From an uncultured Porphyromonadaceae bacterium (lineage in GTDB: Bacteria > Bacteroidota > Bacteroidia > Bacteroidales > Muribaculaceae), in NCBI GenBank assembly GCA_905193395.1, contig CAJJOO010000064.1:1-7476 (forward strand): 7,476 nt of DNA, given 5' to 3'. Position 1 is the first letter of the stretch. Each line of letters starts with the position of its first letter. The notes beneath the pieces were generated by a model, which saw nothing but the letters and a program-made list of their open reading frames with translations, ran no database searches and had not been told where the DNA came from. Positions 1 through 7,476 of this stretch are shown piece after piece. The translations under genes and the position numbers were made by a program.

Positions 1-1756
1 GGGGCACTTCCACCGAGCCGATCTGCTTCATGCGCTTCTTGCCTTTTTTCTGTTTTTCAAGGAGTTTGCGCTTTCGCGAGATATCGCCGCCATAGCATTT
101 TGCGGTAACGTCCTTGCGTACGGCCTTGATGGTCTCGCGGGCAATGATTTTGGCGCCGATGGCAGCCTGGATGGCGATGTCAAACTGCTGTCGGGGAATC
201 AGTTCCTTGAGTTTCTCGCACATGCGGCGGCCGAAGGTCACGGCGTTGTCGGCATGTGTGAGGGTCGAGAGGGCGTCGACGCTCTCGCCGTTGAGCAGGA
301 TATCGAGTTTCACAAGGCGCGATTCGCGGAAACCGTGGATGTGATAGTCGAAGGAGGCATAGCCCTTGGATATGCTTTTGAGTTTGTCGTAGAAGTCGAT
401 GACTATTTCGCCCAGGGGCATGTCGAAGGTCAGTTCCATTCGGTGGCCGCCGGAGATGTATTCCTGGCGCACCAGTTCGCCGCGCTTGCCCAGGCAGAGG
501 GTCATGATTGGGCCGATGAATTCCGGTGTGGTGATGACGGACGCGCGGATATACGGCTCCTCGATATGGTCGATAAGGGTGGCTTCGGGCAGGCCGGAGG
601 GGTTGTGGACCTCGGTCATGTTGCCTTTCTTGTCGTGTACACGGTACGAAACGTTGGGGACGGTGGTGATGACGTCCATGTCGTATTCGCGGCCGAGGCG
701 TTCCTGGATGATTTCCATGTGGAGCAGGCCGAGGAAACCGCAGCGGAAGCCGAAGCCCAGGGCGGCCGAGGATTCGGGGCTGAACGTCAGCGAGGCGTCG
801 TTCAACTGCAGTTTTTCCAGCGAGGCGCGCAGGTTCTCGAAGTCTTCGGTCTCGATGGGGTAGACGCCGGCGAAGACCATGGGCTTGACTTCCTGGAAGC
901 CGTTGATGGCATTCTCGCAGGGTCGGTCGACGTGGGTGATGGTGTCGCCCACTTTCACCTCGCGCGAGGACTTGATGCCCGAGATGATGTAGCCCACGTT
1001 TCCGGCCGAGAGTTCCTTGCGCGGCGACAGGTCGAGTTTCAGCACGCCTATTTCATCGGCATGGTATTCCTTGCCGGTAGCCACGAATTTTACGAAATCA
1101 TCGGTCCGGATGGTGCCGTTTTCGATTTTGAAATAGGCTATGATTCCGCGGAAGGGATTGAATACGGAGTCGAAAATCAGGGCCTGGAGCGGGGCATCGG
1201 GGTCGCCGGTGGGGGCGGGAATACGTTGGACGATGGCGCGGAGGATTTCGGGGACGCCCATACCGGTCTTGCCGCTGGCGCGGATGATGTCATCGTGGTC
1301 GCAGCCCAGGAGTTCGACAATCTGGTCGGCCACCTCGTCGGGGTTGGCCGAGTCGAGGTCGCACTTGTTCAGTACGGGAATGATTTCCAGATTGTTGTCG
1401 ATGGCCATATATAGGTTGGAGATGGTTTGTGCCTGGATACCCTGGGTGGCGTCGACAATGAGGAGGGCGCCTTCGCAGGCGGCTATGGAACGCGACACTT
1501 CGTAGGAGAAGTCGACGTGTCCCGGGGTGTCGATGAGGTTCAGCGTATATTTTTCGCCGTCGAGAGGATATTCCATCTGGATGGCGTGGCTCTTGATTGT
1601 GATGCCACGTTCGCGTTCGAGGTCCATGTCGTCGAGCACCTGCGATTCCATGTCCTTTGGGGCGATGGTGCCGGTGTATTCGAGGAGACGGTCGGCGAGG
1701 GTCGACTTTCCGTGGTCGATATGGGCGATGATGCAGAAGTTGCGTATATTTTTCAT
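1..1756 (-). CDS. lepA: Elongation factor 4 (LepA), 3' end cut by window edge
   Basis: This is the translational GTPase LepA/EF4, which acts on the ribosome during elongation or initiation under stress. Reading the minus strand gives one uninterrupted frame of 585 codons. It starts [19 protein letters not shown], with P-loop AHIDHGKST at residues 11-19, switch I LERERGIT at 46-53, DTPGH at 76-80, NKCD at 130-133 and the SGK motif at 161-163. Domains II to V follow, and then the LepA-specific C-terminal domain, ending in a basic KQKKGKKRM stretch and GSVEVP. About 11 C-terminal residues lie beyond the left edge, judged from the usual length of about 596. The start at 1756 matches the usual LepA N-terminus. 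An in-frame ATG two codons upstream (1762) overlaps the dacA stop as ATGA and would give MIMKNIRN. It is the last visible gene of the typA-folP-dacA-lepA run. The family call is very sure; the exact start is less so. Confidence 0.97.
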   Translation of the reverse strand, partial: MKNIRNFCIIAHIDHGKSTLADRLLEYTGTIAPKDMESQVLDDMDLERERGITIKSHAIQMEYPLDGEKYTLNLIDTPGHVDFSYEVSRSIAACEGALLIVDATQGIQAQTISNLYMAIDNNLEIIPVLNKCDLDSANPDEVADQIVELLGCDHDDIIRASGKTGMGVPEILRAIVQRIPAPTGDPDAPLQALIFDSVFNPFRGIIAYFKIENGTIRTDDFVKFVATGKEYHADEIGVLKLDLSPRKELSAGNVGYIISGIKSSREVKVGDTITHVDRPCENAINGFQEVKPMVFAGVYPIETEDFENLRASLEKLQLNDASLTFSPESSAALGFGFRCGFLGLLHMEIIQERLGREYDMDVITTVPNVSYRVHDKKGNMTEVHNPSGLPEATLIDHIEEPYIRASVITTPEFIGPIMTLCLGKRGELVRQEYISGGHRMELTFDMPLGEIVIDFYDKLKSISKGYASFDYHIHGFRESRLVKLDILLNGESVDALSTLTHADNAVTFGRRMCEKLKELIPRQQFDIAIQAAIGAKIIARETIKAVRKDVTAKCYGGDISRKRKLLEKQKKGKKRMKQIGSVEVP

Positions 1757-1758
1757 AA

Positions 1759-2541
1759 TCATTTAAGAGGAGTCATGGCGATGGCGCTGAGGCGGTGTTC
1801 GAGTTCGGTGGACGTGAGGCGTGTACTGAGGCGTCCGCGGTGGGCGATGGAAATGTTTCCGGTTTCCTCGGAGACGACCACGGCCACGGCGTCGGTGGCC
1901 TGTGCGATGCCGAGGGCCGAGCGGTGACGCAGGCCCATGTAGCGGGGCACGTCGCTGTCGTGGCTCACGGGGAGGATGCAGCCCGCGGCGGCGAGGCGGC
2001 CTTTGGCTATAATCAGGGCGCCGTCGTGCAGGGGAGAGTTCTTGAAAAAAATGTTCTCGATGAGCCGGGTGTTGACGTTGGCGTTGATGATGTCGCCGGT
2101 TTTCTCATAATTGTCCAGCGGGATGGACTGTTCGATGACGATGAGGGCGCCGGTCTTGGTGCGGGCCATGTTCATGCAGGCATGAACCACGGGCATCACC
2201 CAGGCTGTGGCCGAGGTGTCGGCCTCGTTGCGGTGGTGGTGGAAGAGTTTGGCCAGGAACCTCCATCGTTTGTGCGAGCCGAGTTCGGTGAGGAAGCGTT
2301 TGATCTGGTCCTGGAACAGGATTACCAGAATCAGCAGGCCGATGCTCATGAATTTGTCCAGAATGGTGCCTATAAGCCTCATCTGGAAGATTTCGGAGGC
2401 CAGTGCCCATACCACAATGAAGGCCATCACGCCGTAGAAGATGTTCAGTGTGCCCGATTCCTTCATCAGTCGGTAGACGTAGTAAAGGAGCAGGGCCACA
2501 AGGACAATGTCGAGTATGTCTTTGATTCCGAATGTCGGCAT
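1759..2541 (-). CDS. dacA: Diadenylate cyclase, CdaA/DacA type (membrane c-di-AMP synthase)
   Basis: This enzyme condenses two ATP into cyclic di-AMP, a messenger tied to osmotic, potassium and cell-wall homeostasis. The 260-residue protein has three hydrophobic segments near the N-terminus (about residues 9-26, 35-50 and 61-78) followed by a cytoplasmic DAC domain. The catalytic signatures are visible: [12 protein letters not shown] at 126-137, the DGA motif at 173-175 in [16 protein letters not shown] (RHR motif) at 203-209, and SEET at 224-227. Length and layout are typical of CdaA. The start MPTFGIKDI lies directly before the first membrane segment. The gene follows folP after a G-less 48-nt spacer and precedes lepA by 2 nt. 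The cdaR and glmM neighbours typical of Firmicutes are absent here, while adjacency to folP is, from memory, common in Bacteroidales. The stop is TGA. Confidence 0.95.
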   Translation of the reverse strand: MPTFGIKDILDIVLVALLLYYVYRLMKESGTLNIFYGVMAFIVVWALASEIFQMRLIGTILDKFMSIGLLILVILFQDQIKRFLTELGSHKRWRFLAKLFHHHRNEADTSATAWVMPVVHACMNMARTKTGALIVIEQSIPLDNYEKTGDIINANVNTRLIENIFFKNSPLHDGALIIAKGRLAAAGCILPVSHDSDVPRYMGLRHRSALGIAQATDAVAVVVSEETGNISIAHRGRLSTRLTSTELEHRLSAIAMTPLK

Positions 2542-2589
2542 GGAGGTTGAGTGGTTGTGGTGTGGGTGTGAAAGGAATGAGGAGAAGTG
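2542..2589 (-). other. G-less, C/A/U-only leader between folP and dacA
   Basis: The 48 nt between the folP stop and the dacA start contain no C on the given strand, so the transcript has no G at all there; it is made of C, A and T only. It ends with CCTCC directly before the dacA ATG, so there is no Shine-Dalgarno, and in fact the sequence resembles the anti-Shine-Dalgarno core. Without G, the segment cannot form G-C or G-U pairs within itself and should stay single-stranded. On the opposite strand it is G-rich, with GG/GGG runs. Function is unknown; an unstructured ribosome-loading leader is an inference. Confidence 0.5.
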
Positions 2590-3438
2590 TCAGTGCCGTT
2601 GCGCGGCCATGGCGTTGTAGATCTTGACAGCCTGGACGGCGGATTCCACGTCGTGGACGCGGATTATCGCGGCCTGGCGGTCGAGGGCCAGGGTGTTGAG
2701 TGCGGTTGTGGCGTTCAGGGCGTCGGCGGCGGGGATGTCGAGCAGGCGCGTGGCCATTGACTTGCGCGACATGCCGACGAGGACGGGGCGGTGGAGCAGT
2801 TGCAGCAGGTCCAGCCGGGCCAGTAACTGATAGTTCTGTTCGAGGGTCTTGCTGAAACCGAATCCCGGGTCGATGATGATGTCGGAGACGCCGGAGAGGG
2901 CAAGTTGCTGGAGACGGTCGCCGAGTTCGCTGAGCACGTCGGCGGTGACGTCCTCGTAGAGGGCATATTCCTGCATGTCCTTGGGTGTTCCCCGCATGTG
3001 GCTCAGCACGTAGGGCACGTGCAGGTCGGCGACGGTGCCGAACATGGCGGGGTCGATGTTGCCGCCCGAGATGTCGTTAATCATATCGGCTCCCCATTTT
3101 TCGACGGCGTTGCGGGCCACGTCGGCGCGGAAGGTGTCGACCGAGACGATGGCGCGCCCGGCGACGGCACGTACCACGGCGGGCAGGCACTGTTCGAGGC
3201 GGGCGTTCTCCTCGTCGGCGGACACGGATTCCGAGCCTGGACGGGTGGAGCATGCGCCCACGTCGATGAATCGTGCGCCTGCGGCCACCATCGATGCGGC
3301 ACGGGCGGCGGCATCGGCGGCATCGGCCGCGCGCGAGTCGGCGTGGAACGAGTCGGGGGTGATGTTGATGATACCCATCACCGCCGGGGTGTCGAAACGG
3401 TGGAGCGTGCCGCGTATGTTGAGCGAAAAGGGCTTCAT
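2590..3438 (-). CDS. folP: Dihydropteroate synthase
   Basis: FolP joins 6-hydroxymethyl-7,8-dihydropterin pyrophosphate with p-aminobenzoate to give dihydropteroate, in cytoplasmic folate synthesis; it is the target of sulfonamides. The 282-residue protein shows the TIM-barrel signatures in order: GIINITPDSF at 22-31, DVGACSTRPG at 59-68, SVDTF at 99-103, NDISGG at 121-126, SHMRGTP at 146-152, DPGFGFSKT at 190-198, GMSRKS at 222-227 and RVHDVE at 260-265. These include the pterin- and pyrophosphate-binding positions (Asn25, Asp100, Asn121, Asp190, Lys226, Arg260, His262), so the enzyme should be active. The length is normal for the family. It starts 10 nt after the typA stop, which suggests co-transcription from the typA promoter; a nonsense codon in typA could therefore lower its expression by polarity. 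The stop is TGA. Confidence 0.97.
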   Translation of the reverse strand: MKPFSLNIRGTLHRFDTPAVMGIINITPDSFHADSRAADAADAAARAASMVAAGARFIDVGACSTRPGSESVSADEENARLEQCLPAVVRAVAGRAIVSVDTFRADVARNAVEKWGADMINDISGGNIDPAMFGTVADLHVPYVLSHMRGTPKDMQEYALYEDVTADVLSELGDRLQQLALSGVSDIIIDPGFGFSKTLEQNYQLLARLDLLQLLHRPVLVGMSRKSMATRLLDIPAADALNATTALNTLALDRQAAIIRVHDVESAVQAVKIYNAMAAQRH

Positions 3439-3448
3439 TTGCTGAGGT

Positions 3449-5248
<1,800 letters not shown>

Positions 5249-5274
5249 ATACACTATTGGCTTGTTTCAAAGTG

Positions 5275-5306
5275 CAAAGTTACAAAAAAATCCCTTTTTC
5301 GACAAT
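5275..5306 (-). promoter_or_regulatory. Bacteroidota-type sigma-ABfr promoter for the typA-folP-dacA-lepA run
   Basis: On the minus strand, TAACTTTG (5275-5282) matches the Bacteroidota -7 consensus TAnnTTTG exactly. An ATTG (5303-5306), one mismatch from the -33 TTTG, lies 20 nt upstream, which is the expected spacing. The spacer is A/T-rich. The start of transcription would fall near 5270, giving a leader of about 20 nt before the typA ATG at 5248, with no Shine-Dalgarno, as is usual in this phylum. It is the only clear promoter I see in the window, and it sits in the largest gap. Confidence 0.75.
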
Positions 5307-5359
5307 AAAAAACTGACAGGGCGGTGAGTTGCAGCGCCGTAGACGCAGGGTGGGTCAGT
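5306..5359 (-). terminator. Possible weak intrinsic terminator after the ferredoxin gene
   Basis: On the minus strand, ACTGAC (5354-5359, including the TGA stop of the upstream gene) can pair with GTCAGT (5312-5317), and the second arm runs directly into a T tract at 5307-5312. The stem is only 6 bp and the loop is 36 nt, with at best a 3-bp inner GCG/CGC stem, so it may be inefficient or accidental. Its position, between the last gene of the right block and the typA promoter, is what would be expected of a terminator. Confidence 0.35.
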
Positions 5360-6137
5360 GTCGGCCGTTGCGTTTGTCGGGTGTCACGAGGCGCAGCAGG
5401 GCCGTGTAGCGCGATTTATGGCGTGTGGCGCGGCCGTAGGCCACGGCATGGTGGGGGCAGGCGTGGTAGCAGCGCAGGCAGAAGTCGCAGTTCGCGCCCC
5501 AGCGCGGGCGGCGGTTTTCGTCGAGGATGATATTGTGTTCGGGGCACATCGAGGCGCAGATTCCGCAGCCCACACAGGCATCGGTCGGCCCGAAGGGCTT
5601 GGGCGACATCAGGAAGCGGCGGAAAAAGGCGTTTACCGGACCTGATTTCAGGGCCGGGAATGAGCCGCGCACCACATCGTCGGCTCCGGCGGGGAGTCCG
5701 GCGGCTATGTGGCGGGCGATGTCGGCCACGCGGGCCGGAGCGGCGTCGAGTTTGCGCTGCTCAACCTCGATGGGGTCTGTGTCGAACCCCGGCAGAGTGA
5801 CAAAGGTGTTTGGCATCTGCACGGAGAAGGCCTGTGCGGCGGTTTCTCCGTAGCGGGTGACGAGGCGGCGCCAACTGCGGGCGGTGAGGCCGGTGTCGTC
5901 GCCGCAGGTCATCACGGTCCAGTGGACGGCTCCGGGACGGGTCACCAGGCAGCGCTCCATGACGCGGCGCACGTTCGGCGGAATGTTCCAGGCATAGACC
6001 GGGAACACCCACACCATGCGTTCGCCCTCGGCGGGGTGGGGCACGGAGGGATAGCTGACAATCCGGTCGCCCAGGGCGCGCGAGAGCAGCCGGGCGACCA
6101 TCATGGAATTGCCGGTGCCGGAAAAGACTGCAATCAT
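5355..6137 (-). CDS. EFR1-type flavodoxin/ferredoxin fusion protein
   Basis: This is a 260-residue cytoplasmic electron-transfer protein. The N-terminal half is flavodoxin-like: residues 1-11, MIAVFSGTGNS, form the FMN phosphate-binding loop, and PVYAWNIPPNV at 46-56 fits the loop that contacts the flavin. The C-terminal part has two [4Fe-4S] ferredoxin motifs, C188-x2-C191-x2-C194-x3-C198-P and C217-x2-C220-x2-C223-x3-C227-P, all eight cysteines present. The tail is basic. This layout matches the EFR1 family ferrodoxin annotation, whose partners are generally unknown. Its ATG overlaps the TGA of the Smr gene in an ATGA (6134-6137), so the two are probably translationally coupled. No enzyme that would obviously accept its electrons is nearby. 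The fold is a confident call; the physiological role is not known. Confidence 0.88.
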   Translation of the reverse strand: MIAVFSGTGNSMMVARLLSRALGDRIVSYPSVPHPAEGERMVWVFPVYAWNIPPNVRRVMERCLVTRPGAVHWTVMTCGDDTGLTARSWRRLVTRYGETAAQAFSVQMPNTFVTLPGFDTDPIEVEQRKLDAAPARVADIARHIAAGLPAGADDVVRGSFPALKSGPVNAFFRRFLMSPKPFGPTDACVGCGICASMCPEHNIILDENRRPRWGANCDFCLRCYHACPHHAVAYGRATRHKSRYTALLRLVTPDKRNGRH

Positions 6138-7210
6138 CGGCTGCGGCGTATCACCACGCGGGTGGCTCCGAAGCCGTATTCGCGGAAGGAGGCGTCGCTC
6201 ACATCGTGGCCTTTGTATCTGTGATTCAGTTCTTTGAGGACGGCGGCGCGCAGCACTCCCTCGCCCTTGCCGTGGATAAAGACAATCTCGCGGCCCGGGT
6301 GGCCGAGGTTCTCGTCCATCACGCGGCGGAAAGTGTCGATCTGGTAGTTGAGGATGTCGGCGGCCGACATTCCGGCAGTGGTGTCCAGGAGTTCTGAGGC
6401 GTGGAGGTCGACGACCAGAGGGCCGTCGGGGCGTTTGGTGTGTTCCTGTTTGTGAACGGGGCGGTCGGCACGCGCTTTCTGCCGCATGGCCTCGCTCAGG
6501 GCGGCGGGGTCGGGCATGGCGGTGCCCGAGACGGTGCGGTCGTCGGTGACGATGTCGATTGCCAGCACCTTGCTGTCGAAATAGGGATTCGAGGTGAAAC
6601 AGTGCAGTTTCAGCAGTCGCGTGGCGTCGAGGCGGCGTGAGTAGTCGACCGGCGGCTTGAGGTCGAACGGACGGTCTTTCTTATAGGCTATTGCGCGGAA
6701 TGAAAGGTGGTCGACCTCCGAGAGTATGTCGTTTGTGAGTTCGAAAGCGAATATCTGCATCGCGGGTTCGATGCTGCCGGCGAAGCGGAGCGTCCATTTG
6801 TCGGACTGGCGGGGGCGGGTGGCGATGGTCACGTCGAGCCAGTAGTTCGAGTCGTTGACCACGAAGGCATCGAACGAGGTGGTGCTGAGCGAACGGATGT
6901 CGGCCGGTTCGAAGGCAAGAACCACGTTGAGTTTTTCGCCCTCGGCGGTCTCGACGGCTTCGGGCAGTTCCGGCTCGGGCGCGGCGGGTTGCCGGGGCGC
7001 TTTTTTCTCGGGTGCTGCGGGTTCGGGTGTGGGAGTCTTGCCGGAGCGGTAAAATGAATCGCCCGAGGCTACGACAACACATTCGCTGACGAGAACCGGC
7101 GTCTCGAAACCGTCTTCGTTTACATAGGCCATGCGGCCTTCTATTTTTGTGACACGTCCGCCGCCGACGGCGTTGAGATAGCGGACTGTGTCTCCTGGTT
7201 TTAATTGCAT
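6134..7210 (-). CDS. DUF2027 / Smr-domain protein (MutS2-like C-terminal domain without MutS)
   Basis: This 358-residue protein starts with a small beta-rich segment (MQLKPGDTVRYLNAVGGGRV to about residue 48), which looks SH3-like, similar to the start of MutS2-type or KOW-type modules. A Pro/Glu/Ala-rich linker follows (about 57-92), then a beta-rich middle domain (about 93-225), a charged linker, and a C-terminal Smr domain with DLH at 268-270 and HGKGEG at 313-318. Smr domains bind or nick nucleic acid, and several act as RNA endonucleases; the two histidine motifs are retained. The MutS core is absent, so this is not MutS2. The arrangement agrees with the Bacteroidota family called DUF2027. 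No signal peptide is seen, so the cytoplasm is likely. The gene begins 26 nt after the stop of the gene at the right edge and overlaps the next gene by 4 nt. The biological role is unknown. Confidence 0.88.
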   Translation of the reverse strand: MQLKPGDTVRYLNAVGGGRVTKIEGRMAYVNEDGFETPVLVSECVVVASGDSFYRSGKTPTPEPAAPEKKAPRQPAAPEPELPEAVETAEGEKLNVVLAFEPADIRSLSTTSFDAFVVNDSNYWLDVTIATRPRQSDKWTLRFAGSIEPAMQIFAFELTNDILSEVDHLSFRAIAYKKDRPFDLKPPVDYSRRLDATRLLKLHCFTSNPYFDSKVLAIDIVTDDRTVSGTAMPDPAALSEAMRQKARADRPVHKQEHTKRPDGPLVVDLHASELLDTTAGMSAADILNYQIDTFRRVMDENLGHPGREIVFIHGKGEGVLRAAVLKELNHRYKGHDVSDASFREYGFGATRVVIRRSR

Positions 7211-7236
7211 GTTCGGAGTTTATATTCTGTTATGAA

Positions 7237-7476
7237 TCAGCGGGGAAATACGGCCAGCGACATGTGGCGGCGGTCGCTTCGGTCGATGCTGCTGAAATAG
7301 ACGAGCATCTGCCCGGGCATCAGCACAATCGATGAACGGTAGACGGCCTTATAGTCGATGTCGTCCGGGTCGGTGCCGCGTGCAATGAGCAGTTCGGGGA
7401 CAGTGGCCTCGCCGGTGTCGATGTTGAACGAGAAGAGGTAGAGGTCGGCCGAATTGTTGTTGTGGCCTGCTTCGGG
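7237..7476 (-). CDS. C-terminal fragment of an unrecognised protein, 5' part beyond window edge
   Basis: Only the last 79 residues and a TGA stop are visible, reading PEAGHNNNSADLYLFSFNID and ending RRHMSLAVFPR. I do not recognise the family. The alternation of short hydrophobic stretches with turns, and segments such as YRSSIVLMPGQMLVYFSS, recall the last blades of beta-propeller proteins of the glycoside-hydrolase or sialidase-like type, but this rests on general appearance only. Codon use and GC look like the neighbouring genes, and the frame is open to the edge. A 26-nt A/T-rich spacer without a TAnnTTTG box separates it from the DUF2027/Smr gene, so the two may share a transcript. Confidence 0.7.
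   Translation of the reverse strand, partial: PEAGHNNNSADLYLFSFNIDTGEATVPELLIARGTDPDDIDYKAVYRSSIVLMPGQMLVYFSSIDRSDRRHMSLAVFPR

Noticed and set aside
254..1414. Long open frame of 386 codons on the + strand, antisense to lepA.
   Set aside because: It lies wholly within lepA, which has every GTPase and LepA motif on the other strand. Its composition (Gly, Val, Asp and Ala rich) is what GC-rich antisense gives, and it has no recognisable motif.
1508..1536. A 29-bp near-identical direct repeat (28 of 29 bases) with 5009-5037, about 3.5 kb apart.
   Set aside because: Both copies encode the G3 box DTPGHxDF of the paralogous GTPases LepA and TypA, so protein conservation with shared codon bias explains it. 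It could in principle recombine, but nothing shows that it has.
1795..2550. Open frame of 251 codons on the + strand opposite dacA, and similar ones opposite folP, typA, the ferredoxin gene and the Smr gene.
   Set aside because: Low-complexity Gly/Val/His-rich translations that mirror conserved genes; the lack of TAA/TAG/TGA follows from codon bias on the coding strand.

Overview
The window looks like a GC-rich (by eye about 60%) member of the Bacteroidales (phylum Bacteroidota). The evidence is the closeness of the TypA, LepA, DacA and FolP proteins to those I know from Bacteroides relatives, a TAnnTTTG-type promoter upstream of typA, the absence of Shine-Dalgarno sequences before the starts, and the presence of a DUF2027/Smr protein, a family I associate with this phylum. 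A GC-rich Muribaculaceae or Rikenellaceae genome would fit, but the window alone does not settle the family.

Every gene is on the minus strand, so transcription runs from right to left. The right block (7476 to about 5355) holds the 3' end of an unrecognised gene, then a DUF2027/Smr-domain protein, then a flavodoxin-ferredoxin fusion of the EFR1 type. The last two overlap by an ATGA. A gap of 106 bp follows, with a possible weak terminator and a good Bacteroidota-type promoter. The left block (5248 to 1) is a tight run: typA (bipA), folP, dacA (cdaA), lepA. Spacers are 10, 48 and 2 nt; the last becomes a 4-nt overlap if an upstream lepA ATG is used. lepA runs off the left edge about 11 codons before its expected end.

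The left block combines two ribosome-associated translational GTPases (TypA and LepA) with a folate enzyme (dihydropteroate synthase) and a membrane cyclic di-AMP synthase, so it reads as a housekeeping and stress-adaptation operon. The right block is a small redox/nucleic-acid pair without a defined pathway.

The most notable observation is that typA is full length (600 codons including the stop) and well conserved, but codon 48 is TAA where Glu is expected in the DLERERGIT switch I segment. The LepA paralogue in the same window has GAA at the equivalent position. One base explains it: either a recent nonsense mutation or a sequence error. The second is a 48-nt folP-dacA spacer without a single G in the transcript strand. 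I see no mobile element, CRISPR array, RNA gene or new defence-type system; this is mostly an ordinary core region.
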